This document shows, piece after piece, positions 57,501 to 64,000 of a DNA stretch of 64,000 bases. The DNA is from Haliotis asinina. Taxonomy: Eukaryota; Mollusca; Gastropoda; Lepetellida; Haliotidae. The stretch's first letter is position 1, and each line of letters opens with the position of its first letter. The stretch is from positions 33,159,054 through 33,223,053 of the forward strand of contig NC_090282.1 in NCBI RefSeq assembly GCF_037392515.1. The letters are read 5' to 3'. The notes under the pieces were generated by a model. That model made no database searches, was not told the origin of the DNA, and saw nothing but the letters and a program-made list of their open reading frames with translations. Both the position numbers and the translations under genes were made by a program.

Positions 57501-60500
57501 AACAGGGATCAGACTATTCTATTGTCAAGGGAGAACGGGTAAGGTGAGTCAATGTCGTGTCCTTCTTAACCTTCAGATACACAACAGGGATCAGGCTATT
57601 CTATTGTCAGGGGAGAACGGGTCAGGTGAGTCAATGTCGTGTCCTTCTTAACCTTCAGATACACAACAGGGATCAGACTATTCTATTGTCAAGGGAGAAC
57701 GGGTCAGGTGAGTCAATGTCGTGTCCTTCTTAACCTTCAGATACACAACAGGGATCAGGCTATTCTTCTGTCAGGGGAGAACGGGTCAGGTGAGTCAATG
57801 TCGTATCCTTTGCGATCTTCAGATACACAACAGGGATCAGACTATTCTATTGTCAAGGGAGAACGGGTAAGGTGAGTCAATGTCGTGTCCTTCTTAACCT
57901 TCAGATACACAACAGGGATCAGACTATTCTATTGTCAGGGGAGAACGGGTCAGGTGAGTCAATGTCGTGTCCTTCGCAACCTTCAGATACACAACAGGGA
58001 TCAGGCTATTCTATTGTCAAGGGAGAACGGGTCAGGTGAGTCAATGTCGTATCCTTTGCGATCTTCAGATACACAACAGGGATCAGACTATTCTATTGTC
58101 AAGGGAGAACGGGTCAGGTGAGTCAATGTCGTATCCTTTGCGATCTTCAGATACACAGCAGGGATCAGGCTATTCTTCTGTCAGGGGAGAACGGGTCAAG
58201 TGAGTCAATGTCGTGTCCTTCTTAACCTTCAGATACACAACAGGGATCAGACTATTCTATTGTCAGGGGAGAACGGGTCAGGTGAGTCAATGTCGTGTCC
58301 TTCTTAACCTTCAGATACACAACAGGGATCAGGCTATTCTTCTGTCAGGGGAGAACGGGTCAGGTGAGTCAATGTCGTATCCTTTGCGATCTTCAGATAC
58401 ACAACAGGGATCAGACTATTCTATTGTCAAGGGAGAACGGGTCAGGTGAGTCAATGTCGTGTCCTTCTTAACCTTCAGTTACACAACAGGGATCAGGCTA
58501 TTCTATTGTCAAGGGAGAACGGGTCAGGTGAGTCAATGTCGTGTCCTTCTTAACCTTCAGATACACAACAGGGATCAGGCTATTCTATTGTCAAGGGAGA
58601 ACGGGTCAGGTGAGTCAATGTCGTGTCCTTCGCAACCTTCAGATACACAACAGGGATCAGACTATTCTATTGTCAAGGGAGAACGGGTCAGGTGAGTCAA
58701 TGTCGTGTCCTTCTTAACCTTCAGATACACAACAGGGATCAGGCTATTCTATTGTCAAGGGAGAACGGGTCAGGTGAGTCAATGTCGTGTCCTTCTTAAC
58801 CTTCAGATACACAACAGGGATCAGACTATTCTATTGTCAAGGGAGAACGGGTCAGGTGAGTCAATGTCGTGTCCTTCTTAGCCTTCAGATACACAACAGG
58901 GATCAGACTATTCTATTGTCAGGGGAGAACGGGTCAGGTGAGTCAATGTCGTGTCCTTCTTAACCATCAGATACACAACAGTGATCAGACTATTCTATTG
59001 TCAGGGGAGAACGGGTCAGGTGAGTCAATGTCGTGTCCTTCTTAACCTTCAGATACACAACAGGGATCAGACTATTCTATTGTCAGGGGAGAACGGGTCA
59101 GGTGAGTCAATGTCGTGTCCTTCTTAACCATCAGATACACAACAGGGATCAGACTATTCTATTGTCAGGGGAGAACGGGTCAGGTGAGTCAATGTCGTGT
59201 CCTTCGCAACCTTCAGATACACAACAGGGATCAGGCTATTCTATTGTCAAGGGAGAACGGGTCAGGTGAGTCAATGTCGTGTCCCTCTTAACCATCAGAT
59301 ACACAACAGGGACCAGGCTATTCTTCTGTCAGGCGAGGATAGGTGAGGTTTCTTTGAACTAAGCTAAAAATGCAAATGAAAAACCATCGGTTTCAGGAAA
59401 GACAGAAGCTGTGAAAATCCTAGTTTCTCAATTCGGGCGCCTGTCGACGACAGTGACACCACACCAGGGACCTCCACAGAGCGAAGTGGCAAGTCTGCTG
59501 AGCGAGGTTTGCAAACTTATGTAAAGGTTAGGGCACTAGGAGTACTCAACTAACCATTTCAACGTTGAAACAGAGTGGAGCCGAGTGCTCTCATCAATTC
59601 AGTTCATCATCGTAGAAACAACAATTCAATTTGCTTGATACCTGTTTACTCAAACACACATTACCCATGGTGGTTGTCTCCGCCATGATTCTGTGTATTG
59701 GATTCACGTAAGGTCAACCTTCGAGGCGTGACATTTTACTTCACAGTATTGTCCCCGAAAAAGAATTATGTATTTATGTAAATTATGTGAAATTAACATT
59801 TTTCGCTTGTGTTTGATACCATCTTAAAAAAATTCAAATACACATGTCCAGGCAATGTCCTTGTTGGAGGAGTTTGGTAACGCGGATGTCGGTATCAACC
59901 GCAACTCTAGCAGACACGGCAAGCTTGTGGAACTCGCGTGGGATGACGGGAAGCTCGTCGGAGGTATCACGTGATTCAAACGTATAAACGTCTTTGAAAG
60001 ACTAATTGCACCTTCAACATGGTTTGCAAATTAACTGCGATATCACCCCGAACTGTTTGGCGACCAAGTGAAACGCTTGTAACAGAACATGTTTCAATTT
60101 CACATCAACGTATTTTCAAAAGTTAATAATGTTTTCTTGTGTTTCAAAAGCTGAAATAACGGTTTGGGGTCTGGAAAAGAATCGTGTGATGTTCTCAGAA
60201 CCCGGGGAAAGGAATTTCCACGTCTTCTACAGAATGTTAGTTGGATTCGACCAGGAAATGCTCACACGTCATAGACACAATCAGTCCTACAGGTGAGTGA
60301 GTGAGTGACTATTCTTCGAGAGAACTACTGATTGATCTCATTGACCTATGTCTAAGGAAAACGGCATCCAACAGGCAAATACATTCTCATCCATATCCAT
60401 GACAAATGGCATCACTGGGTTTTGATGGTTCAATTTGTTAACTTTTATTTCTTTTTGTGGGGCCAACCCTAATGTAACATAAATCAGAGCCCCACATATC

Positions 60501-63500
60501 ATGCAATGTTTATCACGCATTGGTGAGTGGATTACGATCTGGGATCGAAATGTTCTGAAGCCTGAAGCAATCCATGCTTGTGAAAACTGGTGACCAAAGG
60601 TATCGATAAGATGATAAGCCTGCTACATTGACTGATGCTCGCCATTTTGTCCCAAATGGACAGATAGATGTCCATGATGTCAGTCACTGGATTGTGTGGT
60701 ATAGGCTCGCTTGTTTACAGACCGACGTCTTATAGGTGGGATATTGATACGTATAGCTTCAAATATAGGAGCAAAGAAACCCAAATACGACGGTATCTAA
60801 ATAGTGAGTTTAGTTTTACGCCGCAATCAGCAATATTCCAGCTACACGGTGACGATATCTAACTAATATAACGTTCTCGAAATCGCGGTAATTGTAAGCC
60901 ATTGTCCTTTGACATGCCAGAAACCTGCGATCATGGGTGCGAATCCCATAATTGGGTTTCTTGGTGTGTAGGTTTCACTAGAGTGGTAAACGTCTAGGAT
61001 TTGTTTCAATTCGGACTCTAGTTCTTTACCTGATAGACTGTGTTTAACCCAAAGCTTTAAACCAAACACTTCATTTTGAATATTCTCATATATTTCTTTC
61101 TTAGGATCTTGGAACCGAATGATGGGGGGCAGATATACCGCGACATGAATGATGCAGAGAAGAACAAGGCGCACTACAGATACCTCCGCGAGTATCTCAA
61201 TACACTCGGCATAGAACATCAGGTGAAACAAAATGATTTCTCCCTTTCGTGTGTGTATAAAACCGTCTTAAAATATTTCTCACTGTTAGGTTCCAAATCA
61301 TCTTTCATGGATTTACAACCTCGAGATCACTTCAGTCTTTGAGTATGGACTCGATAAACTGAAATATAGGAAATTGGCCAGCTATTACTTGCTGGCTTGC
61401 TGCGTGTTACGTGTGCAGTCAGAATGTATCGTTGTTATTGGCGCCAGTTAATATATTTAGGTGCGGTTTTGAGCATGTAACTGAATGGTGACTAATTTAC
61501 TTACTTAATTCAAATGTCTAGACGTTCCGATCAGGCCGACAGACAGCAGGGGACGCCATATTTGAAGTTTTGAGTGCATTGTTGCATCTTGGCAACATTC
61601 ATTTCGCGCCAGATCCGGAATCGGATACGGCTTTTGTGGCAAACCAGACGGAGGTAGAGGCAGGTGAGACAAGGAGAACTTTTGAAAAATTGTGCCAGAT
61701 TGAATGTGTCTTCGTCTAAGATTGTGTGTGCAAGCAATGAGAGAATTGCACGTAGTACATGGAAACTGATAAGGATGCAATGTAAATTCTTCTCAGATAA
61801 ATTCGTACTCTCTTGCCGGGCAACGTTAAGTATCAAATTGTACTCATGCATGATAAGAACGACTACCCACGCCATTACCGCCCGAACCACGACTCTGTGG
61901 CAAATATAACAACAAATAAAAAACTTCAACTCCAAAACTAAAAAACGAAAACGTTACCAACCAATTCAGCCTTGTTTCAAAGACATTTAGAAGTTGGAGG
62001 AATCAAACTAAAAGTGCTTTATGGTTCAACTTCTTTATTTTACAAGGTCACAACATTTCAAGATAGATTCTGGTCTCTTCTGTCTCTTCTGAATCTGTCT
62101 CGAAATGTTGTGACCTTGTATAATAAAGAAGTTGAACCATAAAGCACTTTTAGTTTGTTTCCAGCAACTTCTAAATGCCTTTGAAACAAGACTGAATTGG
62201 TTGGTAAGTCTTTATTATACAAGGTCACAACATTTCGAGACAGTTTCTAGTCTCTTCTGTCTCTTCTGAATCTGTCTCGAAATGTTGTGACCTTGTATAA
62301 TAAAGAAAATGAACCATAAAGCACTTTTTGTTCAATTCAGTCTTACTCTGAGATGTATAGATGACCCAGTATCATTCAGTATTGCAAAGATAAACATGTT
62401 TGACTGACCTACCATGACACTCAATGAAAGAACCGAGAAACTCCACTCAAAGTCTTGTCGGGATTTGTGCATGCAAAGAAATGAAAATAAATGGCTGACT
62501 CTGTACCACGCGACACCACATGGGGTTCAAGTTGAAGATAGTTTCAAATTCATACGTTTAAATTATACAAATTTAACGAAAAGTACAAATTTCCTCCTCT
62601 CAATATACATCGTAAAATTTTCAAACAAGGTTTCCTCGTTAAAAATCCGGTTAAATCATCATTACAGAATGTTTAGGGCAGACATTCGAAGGAATTAAAT
62701 AAGTGCCTTTCATTTATTTCAACGTGGTGCACGCCTATCTTATAACCGTACTTTCCGACACGTATTTGTTGTGAAGTTTCTGTGAGTGGTTTGTCCAGGT
62801 GAAGCAGGTCAGATTCCTCCTGGATGAACACCTGCTGTCATCTCTGAGTCATTTTGGGTTGTTACACTCCAAAGAATTTGAATAGGCCAACGTATCAGAT
62901 TGTTTTTTTCTCAGGTATTAATGGTTTCCATTTACAAGCCGACATCTCAAAGAAATTCTGACAACAAATGCATTCTGCAGTTTCGAATTTCAGGCTTGCT
63001 TGGCACTAAACATGTTACGACTTTGTATACCACTACTAAGAGTGACAGTCACTCAATTTTGATGTTAGAAACTTGGTTTAAACTGTGTAGGTTTAAAGTA
63101 TATTAAAATTAAGCGAGATACAAATATTTATTTTCGACATTATGCCACACTAGAAACTTATGCACCAATATCGTAGATGTTGCATACAAATGGTTGGGTT
63201 AAGTCCAGTAAAATGAATAGATAAAGTGCTTCAACATGCCTTTTTCTTCGGGAAAAAAGTATCCTTCATTTATGTCCTCTGAAGGATTAACATTAAAATC
63301 AGTATTCCATTTAAAATGCAACTCTTTTCGACAATCACGTGTGGTGTATTTTCTTACTTTGCCTTTCCTGTTATCTACGTTCCATTGTGGACAATGTGTA
63401 GTTGTGTGTTAGTCGATATGAGGCAAATATTAAAATGGAGTCGTCTTTGAGATAAAAGCACACATAACCTGAATGAATGAATGAATGAATGACACCGACC

Positions 63501-63919
63501 GGATGGAGAACGCAGAGTCGAGTGTTCTATTCATACCAAACGTGGTGAAACGATGGCTCTGTATAATGGCGTTACTGAATGCTTAACTGACGTCATCTTC
63601 TTCGCACTATTCTTCAAAGACATTTCAGTTTATAATCGCTTTCATCTAAGTATATACTGAACAAATAGGTAAAGGATATGAAGAATTTGTTTCAGATATC
63701 TGAAATCGTTTACTGTTTCTTCACAGTAAAGACATAAACATTCATGATCCCTAACAAAGTTGACCAGTGTATTTTGGAATCTTACACCAAACACAACGTA
63801 TACAACGTTGTATACAACGTTTACAACGTGAGTAATATATCCTTCAGCTGCCGCCTTGTTGGGAGTTCAGGCACAAGATATTTCCGGTCTGTTCTTGACT
63901 CGCTTTGGCTATTCAGGAG
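54381..63919 (+). CDS. divergent unconventional myosin, 5' part (9 exons)
   Basis: An actin-based ATPase motor; the gene runs past the window end. Exons: 54381-54506, 55673-55738, 56175-56313, 59397-59506, 59852-59963, 60151-60292, 61105-61222, 61522-61663, 63848-63919; all GT-AG with consistent phases, 342 residues so far. Motor hallmarks in order: HIYTNIGDILLSVNP, the P-loop GENGSGKT split across exons 3 and 4, LLEEFGNA, switch I INRNSSRHGK, then FSEPGERNFHVFY and LLHLGNIHF. Only ~20 residues precede the motor, so there is no SH3-like N-terminal domain or kinase. Departures from the usual motor include GEN for GES and RHGK for RFGK. Class cannot be set from this part. A mollusc myosin-chitin synthase fusion is one candidate, class III-like another. 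Confidence 0.93.
55673..55738 (+). CDS. myosin exon 2
   Basis: Acceptor ATTTTCACAG, donor CGG|GTAGGT. 22 codons: TNIGDILLSVNP, the conserved strand and purine-binding loop, then QQTIPLYGSR. Phase 0 at both ends. Confidence 0.9.
56175..56313 (+). CDS. myosin exon 3 (P-loop, first half)
   Basis: Acceptor GCTACAG. Encodes VGDFYRDVQSAVSQPPHIFM, then LRNLQIHNRDQTILLSGENG and SG; donor CAG|GTGAGT in phase 1. The last 74 bases of the exon and 8 bases of intron are the first unit of the 82-bp array, so any of 37 further donor copies lie downstream. Reading on past the donor hits a stop at the end of unit 2 (about 56399). Confidence 0.9.
56240..59355 (+). repeat. 82-bp array of P-loop exon end plus donor, 38 copies
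   Basis: Units start at 56240 + 82n, n = 0-37, with no length change over 3.1 kb. Each carries ATGTCGTGTCCTTCKYAACC, TTCAGATACACAACAGGGAT, CAGACTATTC, a P-loop-like GGAGAACGGGTCAG and GTGAGTCA. The first unit is real exon 3; the rest are intronic. Variants: three leader types (CGCAACC, CTTAACC, TTTGCGATC), ACT/GCT, TTCTG/TATTG, and AGGGG/AAGGG. A few units have GTAAGG or TCAAG instead of TCAGG before the donor. The last unit is most decayed and ends in GGATAGGTGAGG. Confidence 0.97.
59397..59506 (+). CDS. myosin exon 4 (P-loop, second half)
   Basis: Acceptor CGGTTTCAG, donor GAG|GTTTGC. Starts G-KT, completing GENGSGKT, then EAVKILVSQFGRL and the proline-rich loop 1 region TPHQGPPQSE, ending ASLLSE. 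Phase 2 in, 0 out. Confidence 0.92.
59852..59963 (+). CDS. myosin exon 5 (switch I)
   Basis: Acceptor ACATGTCCAG, donor G|GTATCA. Encodes AMSLLEEFGNADVGI, NRNSSRHGK (switch I, with the NxxSSR core kept) and LVELAWDDGKLVG. The histidine replaces the phenylalanine usual in RFGK. Confidence 0.93.
60151..60292 (+). CDS. myosin exon 6
   Basis: Acceptor TTTCAAAAG, donor AG|GTGAGT. Encodes AEITVWGLEKNRVMFSEPGE, RNFHVFYRMLVG and a charged end QEMLTRHRHNQSY. The GERNFHVFY block is near-universal in myosins. Confidence 0.93.
60550..60745 (+). repeat. SINE type B, diverged
   Basis: AAGCAATCCATGCTTGTGAA, GATGTCAGTCACTGGATTG, TTTACAGACCGACGTCTTAT and GGTGGGATATTGA. In the intron after myosin exon 6. A reverse-orientation tail fragment follows at 60803-60850 (GTGAGTTTAGTTTTACGCCG). 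Confidence 0.7.
60900..60995 (+). repeat. possible third SINE type
   Basis: GATCATGGGTGCGAATCCCA resembles a tRNA B-box and is followed by TGTGTAGGTTTCACTAGAG. Similar to 52485-52620 in the B-box word and in a later GTTTCACT. Too diverged for a firm call. Confidence 0.3.
61105..61222 (+). CDS. myosin exon 7
   Basis: Acceptor TTTCTTAG, donor CAG|GTGAAA. Encodes ILEPNDGGQIYRDMNDAEKN, then YRYLREYLNTLGI. This matches the loop and helix after GERNFH in myosin motors. Phase 2 to 0 with neighbours. Confidence 0.9.
61522..61663 (+). CDS. myosin exon 8
   Basis: Acceptor AAATGTCTAG, donor G|GTGAGA. Encodes TFRSGRQTAGDAIFEVLSAL, then LHLGNIHFAPDPESDT and FVANQTEVEA. The LLHLGNI block is strongly conserved in myosins. 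Confidence 0.93.
61955..62207. mobile_element. 253-bp palindromic element
   Basis: The left arm starts TTACCAACCAATTCAGCCTT and the right arm ends with its near complement, AAGACTGAATTGGTTGGTAA. The arms agree over about 110 bp, including AAAGTGCTTTATGGTTCAAC and AAGGTCACAACATTTC, around a centre rich in TCTCTTCTG. A long RNA hairpin would form in the myosin intron 8 transcript. Confidence 0.9.
62208..62345. repeat. partial second copy of palindromic element
   Basis: Repeats the inner part: TATACAAGGTCACAACATTT, CGAGACAGTTTCTAGTCTCT, then TGTCTCGAAATGTTGTGACC and AACCATAAAGCACTTTTTG. It lacks the outer arms, apart from a short TTCAATTCAGTCTT at the right end. Head-to-tail with the full copy. 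Confidence 0.85.
62346..63847. other. myosin intron 8 remainder
   Basis: AT-rich. Holds four GAAT repeats at 63473-63491 and a perfect small palindrome GTATACAACGTTGTATAC near 63799. No exon fits: a candidate at 62802 is out of phase. Confidence 0.5.
63848..63919 (+). CDS. myosin exon 9 (last in window)
   Basis: Acceptor TCCTTCAG, donor G|GTAGGT. Encodes AALLGVQAQDISGLFLTRFG and YSG. The AALLGV start is the usual helix after the LHLGNI exon, and the phase (2 in, 1 out) fits exon 8. Later exons lie beyond the window. Confidence 0.85.
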
Positions 63920-64000
63920 GTAGGTGAAATTAATGATCATCGTCACAATAGTCTGTTCACAAGTATAACGCATGAACCCCTAATTCATGCATATGACATG

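Noticed and set aside
56409-59269. Series of 78-codon open frames across the array
   Set aside because: They repeat every 82 bp, mostly begin at non-ATG codons and end at the TGA of GTGAGT. They are by-products of the tandem repeat.
62802-62885. Candidate myosin exon after TTTGTCCAG encoding VKQVRFLLDEHLLSSL
   Set aside because: It starts in phase 0 but exon 8 ends in phase 1, it runs to a stop without a donor, and the exon at 63848 fits the phase and the myosin family.
1-64000. CRISPR arrays, operons, bacterial promoters
   Set aside because: The gene structure is plainly eukaryotic. The regular arrays have no spacer-repeat alternation and no cas-like genes.

Overview
This is eukaryotic, intron-rich, AT-leaning DNA dense in repeats. 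Short exons with GT-AG junctions, SINEs ending in (CTCA)n tails, Tc1-like transposons, a DIRS-type retrotransposon and many minisatellites point to a mollusc. The SINE sequences resemble ones I associate with vetigastropods such as abalone (Haliotis); that species-level guess is recognition, not proof.

Two host genes can be assembled, both on the + strand. The first (10469-27343) is a complete-looking 8-exon gene for a Golgi type II sulfotransferase of the CHST15-like family, 399 codons, with all exon phases matching. The second (54381 to beyond the window end) is the 5' part of a divergent unconventional myosin. Nine exons cover the start of the motor domain, P-loop, switch I and the following motor core. 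A mollusc myosin-chitin synthase fusion is a possible but unproven identity.

Mobile and repeated DNA fills most of the rest. 0-5 kb: a minisatellite, a dead Tc1-like transposase and a second long minisatellite. 5.4-7.4 kb: a TTAA-flanked 2-kb element with no visible transposase. 8.7-30.5 kb: SINEs scattered through the sulfotransferase gene, which also holds a frameshifted DIRS element (15.3-19.7 kb) in its third intron and a degenerate array in its fifth. 33-45 kb: SINEs, foldback elements, arrays, a Tc1-like relic and a broken IS630-type DDE transposase. 45.9-47.5 kb: a Tc1-like transposon with an intact transposase and matching terminal repeats. 50.3-51.2 kb: a deleted relative. 56.2-59.36 kb: 38 tandem 82-bp units copied from the end of the myosin P-loop exon together with its splice donor. 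61.95-62.34 kb: a long palindromic element in a myosin intron.

The most unusual feature is that both host genes carry tandem repeats built over one of their own splice sites: a donor in the myosin gene and an acceptor in the sulfotransferase gene. The window therefore holds dozens of copies of splice-like signals beside the true ones.
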